Assembly (NCBI GenBank): GCA_000787465.1
Contig: JSYX01000214.1
Coordinates: 1 to 52,668, forward strand
Direction of reading: 5' to 3'
Source: Thermomucor indicae-seudaticae
Taxonomy: Eukaryota > Mucoromycota > Mucoromycetes > Mucorales > Lichtheimiaceae
DNA: 52,668 nucleotides
The notes beneath the pieces are model-generated. The model was not told the DNA's origin and searched no databases. It saw only the letters and a list, made by a program, of their open reading frames with translations. Positions 11,899-23,700 of this stretch are shown here, piece by piece; positions within the stretch are counted from its first letter, which is position 1; each line of letters starts with the position of its first letter. Both the position numbers and the translations under genes were made by a program.

Positions 11899-14800
11899 AT
11901 GCACAACTCACGAGGAGGCTCACGACAGATGCGACGAGGGGGACATGCACGTAACGGCCGAGGCGGCGGCCGAGGAGGCAGACAACAGCAACAATATTTG
12001 AATGGCAATGGCAATTCCAATGGCGGGAATTATTATCAGCAAAATCAACGAAGCTTCAAACATCGTCAATGGGTACGACAAGATTCAAATGCTTCCCAGA
12101 GGTCTCGTTCACCTGTAGAATATTCTCCTTCAAACAATTATCGACAAAATGGAGGTCTTATGACGAATGCACAGCGTGCGAAACGGTTCGGAGCAACCGA
12201 CAAAAGTATCCTTTACGACCAAGTAATGCGACTCTGTTTATTTTGACACCAGCTCTCTGTCTAACCAAATGTCGTCGAATTCGTTTCATAGCTCAAACGA
12301 AACCGCGTTCATGAACGACAAGCTGCGATTAAAGCACGTCTCATACCGGACCCGAATGTACCGATGCGACTCGAAGATGCCATTGACTTCCGCGGGACTT
12401 GTCAAACAATGTGTCCTGAATTCGAGCGCGTGGAAAGAGAGGTTCAAAATATGCTAGATCCTTTAGAAATGGTGGTTATTCCGTTTTATGCAAGATTTTT
12501 CCTTGTCTGCGTTATGTGTAACATACTTTCACTGCCACTCACCTAGGATGAATCTGGTCACGCCGACCCTGCTAAAACTGTCAAGAGATACCGACGCTCT
12601 GCCGCAGGAAACGAACAACCTTTACCGTCTGATGTTCGGCCGCCAGAAGTTCTCAAGGTAATCTCCTGTCGACTACGGGGAAATACACAAAGAGGGTCTA
12701 ATATAGAGAACAGAAAACGCTGGATTATCTGATCGATTCCGTAATGATGAAATACCCACTAGAAAAATGCCATGCATTTTTGTGGGATCGAACGCGTTCC
12801 ATACGTCAAGACTTTACGCTTCAAAATATTCGTGACATTTCAGCTGTTCAAATCCACGAACGCATCGCACGTTTTCATATCCTTTGCTTGCATGAAATGT
12901 GCCAATATGGCGAAGAAAAGTTTAGTGAGCAGCAAGAAACAGAACAATTACGCAAAGGTTTGTGTCAACGATTCATTAGAAAAGACTCGTTCTAATGTTA
13001 TTTTCTGCAGTGCTTTTAAGTTTAATGGAGTTTTATGACGACTTGCGCGAAGAAGGGGTAGAAACAGAAAATGAGGCAGAATTTCGTGCCTATTATCTTA
13101 TTACGCATATTCACGATCACGACATTGCCCGGCAGACGATGCGACTACCGCGCCACGTCTTTTTCCATCCGTACATGCAGCGTGCTTTAAGATTTTACGA
13201 ACTACTTCAGCGCAACAATGAAATATTGCAAACGTCCGAACGCCGCAACAAGTTCCTCAATGTGGAGGCCTGCCAGAACTATTACACCAAATTTTTCAAG
13301 TTGATTGGCGATAAAGATACCCCATTTTTGATGGCATGCATGCTAGAGTGGCATTTTCCGGATGTGCGGAAAGGTGCTCTGAAAGCTATGAATAGAGCAT
13401 ATCTTTTCAGACACAGTGGCGTCGAGGTCGAATATCTTCGGCAGGCTCTTGCATACGACTCCGTTAAGCACCTTCTGGCGGAGGCACAGCTTTACGGTCT
13501 CATTGTCGATACATCCTCCGGAACAACAACCATTCGTTTCGGACAAAAGCATTACAAGACGCGTGGTGCCTTTTTCATTGGTAATTTCATGTAGATTTCT
13601 TTTAGCTGAATCGAGCGAGGCAAGAGCGACTAAGGCTATCGCATAGAACCCCTGTCGAACCCACGGCAACGGAAATCGATGCTGCTTGTGGACCCGAAAA
13701 AAGGAGGACGGACATTTCGAGAAATTATCAACGGCGAAAGGGCAGACGTTGCTGTCCGGACAACTGAAAACGTGTTCAAAGTACAGCAAGCTAATTTGCC
13801 TGGAAGCGGCAAGATTTATTGTGAGCTGCTGCCCAGCAAACGAGTACTTAGAAAACCGCCTCCAGCAGAAGAACCGCCTAAACCATCAGAAGCAGTACTT
13901 GAGGCTGCGCGGCTCCGGGAAGAAGCAGAGAGACAGCGACTACTTGAAATTGAAATTGAAAAGGCGAAAAAAGCAGAAATGGAAGAAAAAGCTAGGCAAC
14001 AACAATTGGAAGCAGAGATAAGAAGACGACAGCAGGAGGAGGAGGAGCAGCGGCAGCGTGCCAGGGCGTTGGCTGCTGCAGAAGAGGCCGCACGTCAGGA
14101 ACGTGACCGCCAGCAAGCGCGTGAGGCAGCCCTGAAAGAGCAGCGAAGAATCGAAATGATTGATAGGCTAAGTGAGGAGATTATGCGCGATTTATGGGAG
14201 ACCATCTTGGAAGAACAAGCAAAAGTGGTGGCGGTTCAGACTCGAACTCGCTTAAGCAGGCTTAAGCGAAAGGTGATCCCATGGGTTGAACGAGCCAGAA
14301 GCAGAGTCGAAAAAAGAAACTATCGGATACAAGAGCGGAATAGTCTATGTCGTCTTGTTGCTCGGATGATACAAAGCGCAAAGCCAAAGAAGAATTCAGA
14401 AGAAACCACGGAATATACTGAGGCACAAGAAAAGTCCATGGCCAGGCAGTCAAAAGAATGTCTACGCGCTGAAGGTGCAGCTCTACGAAGATTAAAGATG
14501 GTATATTTCATCAAGATCAAATTTTTCTGGCGAAAATGGATCCTCACTACCCCTCCTCTTGCAGCTTGACCAACCTGCCTGCTCACCATTGGTTTGGGAA
14601 CCCGAGAACTTTGCGGAGCAAATATACCCTCGCATAAAGAAAGCATTCGCAAAGAGCATGTTACCAAAGAATAATACTTCAAAGTATATGTGGCAAATGT
14701 GGATCCATGTGGCAGACAGACAGCAAGATTCAGCGAAATGGTTCTCCCACAAGTTTGGTCTGGATAGCGAGTTTTCTCGACGCGTCGAATATATGGATGA

Positions 14801-15384
14801 TGTAGATATTACCATTCGATCTGTTGACCCGACATCATGTATATACCCCAAGGTGAGTCTGAATTTCAAAGAAGTATAGCCCATTCGACCGTTCACTCAA
14901 AGTATGAATTTAGATAGTAGATGAGCTAGGTGCCGTCATATTCTCACTTGCAGACATGAGAACAGCAGATTCGGATGATTGTACCGAGTACGTGTACCAG
15001 TTTAAAACTCTCTATTCTACTTGTTACTAACTCTAAGGGCAGTGTCGAATATTGGAAAGAAGAGAAAGAGCGATTAGACAAGTTGTCGCAGCAAATTTTG
15101 CAGCACAACCCGGCCGTGCGTGTACCATTTGTTTTCGCGTATTGGCCAAAGACCGAATCACTTCGGAAAGCTGTTGACTTGGTAGGTTACATTTTTGTGT
15201 CAATGAAAAGCGGTTATGCTCATGACATTCGGTTTAGATACCTCGATTTTTAAATCTGGAGCATAACCCTGTTGTACATAATTATCATATTCTCATCATG
15301 AACCCGTACACCATTGGTGAACGCCTTCACGAAGAAATGGAATGGCTCGCTACAAACACTGTAATAAACGAGAACCGGTTGTAA
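11899..15384 (+). CDS. SAC3: SAC3/GANP-family mRNA export factor (TREX-2 scaffold)
   Basis: Ten exons: 11899..12222, 12292..12471, 12547..12657, 12714..12957, 13011..13580, 13647..14500, 14565..14852, 14914..14991, 15038..15181, 15238..15384; about 979 residues. The intron before the ninth exon has an equally good alternative pair (exon ends 14987, next starts 15043). Residues 1-60 form an RGG-rich, basic, Gln/Asn-rich tail. The SAC3/GANP domain follows from about residue 140 (FRGTCQTMCPEFERVERE) through the PCI-like helices (HERIARFHILCLHEM, FLNVEACQNYYTKFFKL, DSVKHLLAEAQLYGL). A charged coiled coil of about 90 residues starts near 557, followed by a helix (EEIMRDLWETILEEQ) in the place where Sac3 binds Sus1 and centrin. 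The C-terminal half resembles the GANP tail. In TREX-2 this protein couples transcription to mRNA export at nuclear pores. The start is the first ATG in frame. Confidence 0.9.
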
Positions 15385-15402
15385 ATACCGTTCATCCTAT
15401 CT

Positions 15403-15843
15403 TTAACACTCAAGAAAATCGGCGGTCATTAATGTCTCAAGAACATATTCCGGATCGACTTTGAACTCTGGGATTTCGGTCGTGCTTCCTTCGTATTGCC
15501 ACTTGAAATACAGGTAACGGCAAACGATCTCCAAGATCACGGCTCTACCGCAATATATTAGCTTCAGAATGGGGACAGCAAGTGAGATCAGTCTTACTTG
15601 ATGTCACGGAATGGGATTTCGTTTTCAAACGATTCTTTGAATTGAGCTGAAGAAGAACAGCATGGTTACGGCCACTGCGATTACGACGCCAGACACGTCA
15701 TTTCTCCTTTTACCTGGACCAACCAACATGTTTTTAATTGTGCCGGCACGCATGGCAGCCTCTCGATGGATGACGAATTCGAATCCGTCGGCGCTGATCA
15801 GTTTGACATACTCTGAAGGCGTGTTTGGAGTAGCATCCGCCAT
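15403..15843 (-). CDS. ELC1: Elongin C (SKP1-like/BTB fold)
   Basis: Three exons: 15843..15714, 15646..15598, 15544..15403, giving 106 residues, close to the usual 100-112. The N terminus is a short flexible tail, then the diagnostic [29 protein letters not shown] strand-helix, and after the first intron [15 protein letters not shown]. The last exon gives [18 protein letters not shown], with the final helix ending in [12 protein letters not shown] as in elongin C from yeast to man. Elongin C bridges BC-box proteins (elongin A, VHL/SOCS-like) to cullin ubiquitin ligases or elongation factors. Its stop codon lies 18 bp from the stop of Sac3 on the opposite strand, so the two 3' UTRs must overlap. 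Confidence 0.94.
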
Positions 15844-15853
15844 GGCCCTGTCA

Positions 15854-15869
15854 GAGAGAGAGAGAGAGA
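15854..15869. repeat. GA dinucleotide microsatellite
   Basis: A (ga)8-type run lies about 10 bp upstream of the elongin C start codon, read as a pyrimidine (CT) tract on the coding strand; it may act as a core promoter or leader element. Confidence 0.8.
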
Positions 15870-16018
15870 TATAGATGGAAGAAAGGAGGTTTCGGAGAAA
15901 GTCTTCCCTTATTCACTGCGCTATACGCAATTTATAGACTTCTTTGTTGTATAGACTACTCTACAGAGGAAGGGAGAAAGAAGAAGAAACAACCAATGTA
16001 AATAGAATAAGCGAACGT

Positions 16019-18361
16019 TTAGTGGCTCAGAACTAGAACTGTAGCAGAGTAAGGTGCAAAAGTATAAGTAAAGGATGTGCTGCTGTTCAGGCGGAAAGTG
16101 GATTCCGTGATATTAACGGTAGTTGAGTTCTTCGTGTTCTCATCGCTCAGACTGTTTCCTGTCACAACCTTGGCTGTACCTTCGTTCTTGAGTTTCAAGC
16201 CATTGATCTTGAAGTTTACTGTTTCTTCTACGCTTCCTGTGTTCACCATCTGCAGAAAGATAAATCTCTATATTGCGATAAAGGAGCTCTTTTGCTTATT
16301 ACCTTGACGTAGAGTTCATTTGCCTTTTCGTTGGATCCAACCACCCAATAGAGGGGATCAAAACCGCCGTCTGCGGCGTCTACTTGCAGAATCGTATCAG
16401 CTCCTGTAAAAGATATTGGAAATTGAGAATTGCTTGTTAACAAAACTTTTTGTTCAAGAGCAAATACTTACGGTTATTGCTCCAAAGCTGGAACACGTGG
16501 TAAGTAGGGGTCAGCCAGACACTTTCAGTGTCAAAGTGGATCATATCTGGGAAAGCAAAAAAAGAATGAATGATGGCGTTGTGTAGGCTACGACTGAATA
16601 AGCTTGCGTACCTGGATCCCACTGTTCATGACCATAGCGCTTCATAGTCGGTGCATAAGCAATCATCTTGACCAGGTCTGAGTTCCGTTCGAGACCTGTG
16701 ATGAAGACACCGTCAGCCAAAGCGGCTTCCAGATTAGCAGAAGAATTGCCGCAGCATCCACCAACGTTGGTTGCAAATTCGCCCACAAAGATGCCAGTGC
16801 TGTTACGAGGGTAGTTGTCATAATGACCAAAGTTACCGATCATAGTCTTGGCGTCATCGTAATAGTGGTCGTCGAGCAGATTCCAAGGTCTAATGAATAA
16901 TTTAATTGCATCAGTGTTTGCGACATAACTTTTTATAACTTTTTATGCGTACCTCTCAGTCTGGAGAGCCGTCTCAATGATGGTAACGTTTGGATATGCC
17001 CCGTGGATAGCGTCATAGTACGCCTTGTATCGATATTCATAGGTGGTACTGAACCAGTCTTCATTACCGATTTCAATATAGTTGATCTTGAATGGCTCAG
17101 GGTGGCCATGCTTGGCACGAAGGGCGCCATACGTGGTAAACTCATCGCCCATCAAGTATTCCAGTTCATTGAGCACTTCTTGAATATATGGACCCAATTG
17201 ATCTTCAGGGACGCTCGTGCCCCCTAGAGAGTAACCAGCGTACACTCCAAGAATAGGTTCAATATTGAGGTCTTCGCACTATATAAAGAATTGAGCGCAA
17301 TATTGGCGGATTTCGTCATGAAACCGTCTTACCAGATACATGTAGTCAAGTAATCCTTGGCCGTTTGTATTCCAGTATGTCCAGTCGCCCATGCGACCTA
17401 TGCGTTCTTCCAGTGGACCTAAAGCATCAGAACTAGGTTAATGATAATCTTTTTCTCCTTGGTACCTTGATTTATTGGTTAATGGCTTACCTACTGTTTC
17501 GTTCCACTTCCAGCGATTCTCGATAGTCTGACCTTCCAGGTTGTTGCCACCGGGGAATCGGAAGAAACTTGGGTTCAAGTTTGCCAAAGTTTCAGCGATA
17601 TCCTTACGTAATCCATTTTCACGGTTCTTGTATGTTTCACCAAATAGCGTGAAGACTTGGAAAAAGATGGAAGAACCTTCTGCCTCCTTGGCGTCTGTGG
17701 ACACGACAAAGCGATTGTCAATGGAAGCCGAGTCCACTTGAGTGGGCTTCAAGGTGACTTCAAACTTTTGGAACTCCTTGGACAATCCGGATACTTGCGC
17801 TGAAGCCAGGACCGTGCTGCCATCCGTGGTTTCCAGAGTGACATTGAGTGTTCCAGTGTACTTGTCCGACTTGGCAAAGAAGGATGCCTTGTAAGTCTCG
17901 CCGGGCTGCACACGCAATCCCCACCAGCCCTCATTCGCGAATCCGACACGGCCGTCCGCAACAGAGGTGACGTCCAAACGGAGCGAGTTCTTGTTGACAT
18001 TGTTCAATCCGTTTTCATAGTCCAGCGAGATGTTTCCGCCGCCGACACCAATGGCACTCCAAAACTCGAGACTAGGCTCACCGCCCGTGTCGTTGGCTTG
18101 GAAGTTCCAGTTGCGAAGCATTTCACCATACAGTCCACCGTCACCGCACCGGTTAATGTCTTCGTACATTAGACCATAAAGAATGGATGAGCTTGCGTTG
18201 CCAGGCACATCGTTGCGGATAGTCAAGGAAAAGGCAGATGCGGTCTGAATAGCGGCGGTGGTCAATAAGATGGTTGCAGAAATGCTTGATAAAAGCTTTA
18301 TACATAGTTTGGTGAGCGTATTTTCTAACTCTATAAACAAGATTGAGGAATCTTCCTTCAT
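16019..18361 (-). CDS. Secreted alpha-L-arabinofuranosidase, glycoside hydrolase family 51
   Basis: Seven exons: 18361..17491, 17418..17333, 17278..16953, 16889..16612, 16546..16472, 16403..16303, 16249..16019; 655 residues, normal for fungal GH51. The N terminus has a hydrophobic segment ending in TTAAIQTASA, a probable signal peptide, although about 25 polar residues precede it. A carbohydrate-binding-like beta domain follows (residues about 70-260). The barrel starts at FFRFPGGNNLEG. The acid/base Glu is in YIEIGNEDW (about residue 391) and the nucleophile Glu in VGEFAT (about residue 465). NLLDDHYY and FDTESVWLTPTYHVFQLW are further family motifs, and the C terminus is a beta-sandwich. 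The enzyme removes arabinose from arabinan and arabinoxylan outside the cell. A TATA box lies about 48 bp upstream of the ATG. Confidence 0.93.
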
Positions 18362-18408
18362 TTCGCACCAAGTCGATTGTATCTTTCCCCTCTTTGAAGG
18401 CTCTCCTT

Positions 18409-18416
18409 CTTATATA
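18409..18416 (-). promoter_or_regulatory. TATA box of the GH51 gene
   Basis: Reads TATATAAG on the minus strand, about 48 bp upstream of the ATG at 18361. This strong match and spacing suit an inducible gene with a short leader. Confidence 0.6.
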
Positions 18417-20760
18417 GACGAGATGTCAAAGTTATGTCATGTGCAACTTCGTGTATTCTGCAAAAATGTCTGCGCATGTGCATGGGAAATTGGATCGGAT
18501 AAAAAACGTCTTTTCGAGGAAGTAAAGAAGTTACGAAATTGGGTTAAATTTCCTTGAGAACTATCCATATGGAGGATTTTGTGATTTGAGGTTTGTCTGT
18601 AATACAGAGACGTGTTATTCAGGAACTAGAATGTCCTATCTCCTTTGATGGAGTATCTGATCGCTGCATTACTATAGACTATGCTTGTGATCTTTTAATA
18701 TCTGAAAGTGCGTGTTGGAAGGCCGATTGGCTCGCAGTTATACGCATCTTATAATCAATAACTCTCTTTTCTACCTTCTATGGGTAATAGACAACATAGT
18801 TCGTGGAACAGTCCTCATACTCTGCAATTCCTGCCGGGATTACGAAGGCCTGAGCTCTTGGAAAGCATCATATTATGTAAACCGCTCTGTCCACCGTGTT
18901 GCGAAACACCTTTTGCCTAAAAAGCGCTAGTTTGAACTATAGGCTTTTTTAGGCGTTCTATACGAAGTCATTCGGAGAATGAAATGAACGCCTTTAGGAA
19001 TCGTCAGTGTGTCCGTCCGTCCGTATGATGTCACGCTTTTCGTTGCCATATAACCAGCTATATCTAGTTTTTAAGAAAATTCGTTGTTGATGACCACTCC
19101 ATAGTTTCGATTGAGAAATAGCCTCTATCACATACAGAACGCCTGTAATAATAATTAACTAGCCGAGGTTTGTACCACGTTTTTGTGTTTGTTGCCTCTG
19201 TGCTCTATGATTTTTGCACTCTTTGCTATTTGACTCCCGTATTTCTTTTCTTTCGTATGTTCCAAGTAGGTTGAAGATGACACCGAATCCAGCCAGCTCG
19301 GGCGTTGCGAGTGATTTGGTGTTATTTTTAGTCAAAAACCGATTATGCACTGAAAGCAGCATAGGTGACTGATCTCTGAGTATAGAACGTCCGTAAGAGG
19401 TTTCCAAAACCTCACTGCCAATTTTCTTGCCTGAAGGTCGCACAGCACCGATGGAAATCAAACATTCACACATTAGTAGATACAGCCGTGTACTGCTTGG
19501 GTAAATTTAAGTCCACCACGTATTTGTCCTGGCATTTGCTTAAAATCAATATAGACATGCACTTTTCTGATTGCCCTTTGACTCTTAAAACGTTCCTGAT
19601 AAGGCGCTTCCTCAATGAAGTCCGGTAATAGATACGGTCCTTGCATTGCGCCAAAGTGGTTCCAGGGTGTGGTTTTGCTCGGTTTTCGTGTCGACTTTGC
19701 GTTTACTAAAGAGCCCTCTCGCGCTGCTGGCGAAGACCGTTTTGCTCAGATTCGCATTTTCCATTTCACTTTTCGGTGAAGAATGTACGCACAGGATATG
19801 TTATAAACAATGCTCGGGTTCAAGTATAGCTTGTTCAATATGATAGAAAATGCATCATCGAAGGGCTCAGATTTTCTCTCTTGCGAACGTCTGCTAAAAG
19901 TGTCATGAATCATGCCATGTAAACTGTTTCAGACAAGATACATATCTAACCCCCTTCATTTTATCATGTACGTTGTTGCTTGCCTCTCTTCTCAATACTA
20001 TAAGCAACCTCGCTTTTCGCATAAACGCCCACTCGGCTTTTCACAATGGCTCAGTTCCTGCGGAAAGTCTCACTACCATTGATCCAGAAACCAATCTCTT
20101 ACTTTGTCAATGGATATGCGATATTCGGATCGCACTGGTGCGGAAGCCGACGGTCACACCTCATTATCGCACTCGAACATCAATGCCTGATTTTAGGGAC
20201 ATGACGTTGGGTGGCGACTCGCTACTATTACATACTGCCATGAAGAAGAGCCAGAAAATGGGCCAAGCAACGCCTTAAACACAATAGTACAGAACACTTT
20301 GTGCAGGCGGCATTTTTTCGCCAGTCTTTTGCAAGAAAAACCTGGCACAGCTGAATGGTTAACATGGAGTTAGATACGCACGAGTATATTAATGCTTCTA
20401 CTATTACTATAGACGCACGAGCCATAGGAGATACAAAGTTATATAATATAAACTCACATACGATGCGTTTATATATGTTATTAATGGAGACTTTGCAAGC
20501 AGATCCTGCCACAGCAGCAAATGGGCAGGATTCCCCCTTGAAATGCAAGGATCAGGTGAGCTTTGTAAACTCCGACGGCAGTTTAAATGCGCGCCGTCAG
20601 CTACGGACCTTCTTCCATTCCCTTTCCCCTCTCACTTTGACGCGGATCTCCTCTTTTGGCAAATTTGACAGCAATCCATTTCTTTGAGATTATTTCAAAA
20701 AGCCATTGGAAAAACTAAAGAAAGGCTATTACAGCCAGAAATTCGAAGTTACAGTTATAA
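18417..20760. other. Gene-poor intergenic region between GH51 and Sin3
   Basis: About 2.3 kb between two divergent genes. Apart from a coding-like minus-strand patch at about 19450-19764 (listed separately) I see only short overlapping frames with no family resemblance. Near 20355-20560 there is an AT-rich stretch. The 3' part presumably holds the Sin3 promoter. Confidence 0.45.
19450..19764 (-). pseudogene. Coding-like relic, unrecognised
   Basis: On the minus strand an ATG at 19764 opens a basic frame of 50 codons (KTVFASSARGLFSKRKV, RNARTVSITG) ending at 19612. A second, overlapping frame, shifted by one base, continues with LLPDFIEEAPYQERFKSQ, RAIRKVHVYIDFKQMPGQ and RGGLKFTQAVHG. Both have amino-acid composition like real protein and read end to end, as expected for a frameshifted gene. 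I do not recognise the family; a fragment of a mobile-element protein is one possibility. No splice pair joining the frames was found. Confidence 0.3.
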
Positions 20761-23700
20761 ATGTCGCAAGAAAATCCGGTACACACGTCTCCTCATTCAC
20801 GTACTCCCGCAGCAATGTCTCCTTACCGAAAATCCTCCGACCAGAAAGAGACAGCTGTCGTAGAAGTTTCTGAAGTGCGTTCGTCACCTCGTGCTTCGCC
20901 GCGCTTGTCTGCTTATGGACAGTCATCTGAAAACGCGGAAGCTGTGATTGAGACCTCGGACGTACGATCTTCTCCATTGCGTTCACCTCCTCCTCAGCGA
21001 TCTTCTCCGCGCTTGCCAGCTTATGAACAGTCGGCTGAGAAAAAGGAAGCGGTGGTTGAGACATCTGATGTACGGTCTTCTCCACTACGGTCGCCTGCTC
21101 GACGTTCCCCGCCCTTGTCTACTCATGAAAAGCCGGAAGCTGTGGTCGAGACCTCTGATGTACGATCGCCTCCACTTCGTTCACCTACTCGACGATCTCC
21201 ACGCTTGCCAGCTTATGAACAGTCGGCTGAAAATACGGAAGCGGTGGTCGAGACATGGAACGTACGGTCCTCGCCACTACGTTCATCTCCTCGACGATCC
21301 CCGCGCTTGACAACTTACGAAGAACCATCTGAAAATCCCGAAGTGGTGATTGAGACCTCTGACATACGATCTTCCACACTGCGTTCACCTGCGCCTGGAC
21401 GATCTCCGCGCTTGTCTGCTTATGAACAACAGTCTTCTGAAAAGCCAGAAACCGTGGTTGAAAACTCTGATGTACGATCTTCTCCGCTACGTTCACCTCT
21501 TCGACGATCACCGGTTCCTCCAGCTAACGCAGCAACCTCAACATCTCAAGCAGCCAGTGGCTACAGACCACTCAATGTTAAGGATGCTTTAACGTATCTG
21601 GACCAAGTGAAGATCCAATTTGCTGAAAAACCCGAGATCTACAACAAGTTTCTGGATATCATGAAGGATTTCAAAAGCCAAGCGTAAGTATCATACGAAC
21701 CGTCTTTGCGTATATTGAACTTTGCCTGTCTAACAATGGCCTCACCCCAGGATCGACACGCCAGGCGTGATCGAACGTGTTTCTACATTGTTCCGAGGTC
21801 ATCCGTCATTGATATCTGGTTTCAACACCTTTTTACCTCCAGGCTACCGTATTGAATGTTCTGTCGATGAGCATGCGCGAAACGTTATTAAGGTCACTAC
21901 CCCTTCTGGAACAACTAGCACCACGGATGGTGAGCCGCTCAATCTTTCGGCTACTACCCCGATGATTGCAGAGTCTGCTGCGACACAATATTATGCGCCT
22001 TATTCTCGTCAACAACACCCAGGTCCATGTACCACTGGTCGCATGGAACCCGGTGGTTTGGGAATTTCACAGCATACCGTGCCAGTACAACCAATGATGA
22101 TGTATGGCCAACATCATGCGTCTACTGTTAGTCAGGATGATCATGGCTCTAGTAGTCGCAGGGCCCCTGTTGAATTTAACCATGCCATAAATTATGTGAA
22201 CAAAATCAAGGTAAATTTTGCCTATACAATGACGGGCCGGTTACTAACACTGTTTAAAAGAATCGGTTCGCTAGCGAACCCGATACCTACAAACAATTTC
22301 TTGAAATATTGCAAACATATCAAAAAGAACAGAAACCAATTCAAGAAGTTTATGCGCAAGTCCAGGTGCTGTTTAATGGTGCACAGGACTTACTGGATGA
22401 ATTCAAGCAGTTCTTACCGGAAACAGCGGGAACGGGTCAACAGACGGGTATGGCCACGTTACTTGATAGCTCAGGTTTGTTTGACCCTGGTTATAGTTTC
22501 TTGGTCAAGTTTTCAATAATACTTTATTAGGAAAGAGACGTTCGGTTGTGCTTTCGTCGCCTTACGGTGGCAATCGCAAAAAGAAATTGGGTATTGCTTC
22601 CGGATATAGTCTGCAAAAGGTAAAACACCGAGAGAGTCTACATGAAATCCTCTTCTAACTTCGTCCCCCTCTATCAGCATTCTAAGATGAATCAGAGAAT
22701 GGAAGTGCAGGGAGGTAGCAATCGTCCCAGTGCAGCATTTGACGAAGAAGACGAAGATTTACAGCCCAAGAAACCGATCGTGTCTGCGGAAGAAGCCGAA
22801 TTCTTTGATCGCGTTCAAAAGTACATCGGCAACAAGGCGACTTACAAGTCGTTCCTGAAGCTTCTTAATCTATTCAGTCAACGAATCCTGGATCAGAATC
22901 TCCTAGTTGTGCGTGTCGAGAGTTTCATAGGTGGTAATCGCGAGTTGTTTGACTGGTTCAAGAAACTTGTGGGATATAACACATCGGACGAGGTTATTGA
23001 CAACGAACCGAAAAAGAGTGAAAAGTACGATATCGGACAGTGTGAGTCCTATGGACCAAGTTACCGAGTCGCTCCGGAAGAGGTAAAAAAGGTGTATTCT
23101 GCTGGGGAAATCATGATTCTGACGATGGATGAAATAGTACCGTAAAGAAGTTTGCTCTGGACGTGATGCACTTTGCAACCAAGTTTTGAATGACGAGTAT
23201 ATTTCAAGTCCACGGTGGGTGACTGAGAACACCGACTTTGTAGCACACAAAAAGAATCCATACGAAGAGGCTCTTCATCGTGTCGAAGAAGAAAGGTAAA
23301 CTTGGATATCAGATAGACTCATTTCGTTGTTACTTACATTGAACTGTCTGAAGATATGACTATGACTTGAGCATCGAAGCAAACCTGAACACGATCGCAC
23401 TGCTTGAGCCTATTTGCAAGAAGATGTCCATGATGAGTCTTGAGGAGAAAACGAATTTCCAGCTTCCACCGGGCCTAGGTGGACCTTCGAAGGCGATATA
23501 TCAACATGTCATCAAGAAAATCTATGGAGCTGAAAGGGGAGCAGAAATAATCGATCTGGTGCATAATAATCCTGTGCCTACGGTGCCTTTACTTTTGAAG
23601 CGTTTGAAACAAAAGGATGAAGAATGGAAACGGGCACAAGTATGTTCCTTTTACAAACCGTTTTGCGACGCCTACTAACAGAAAAACTTCGGGTCTTTTA

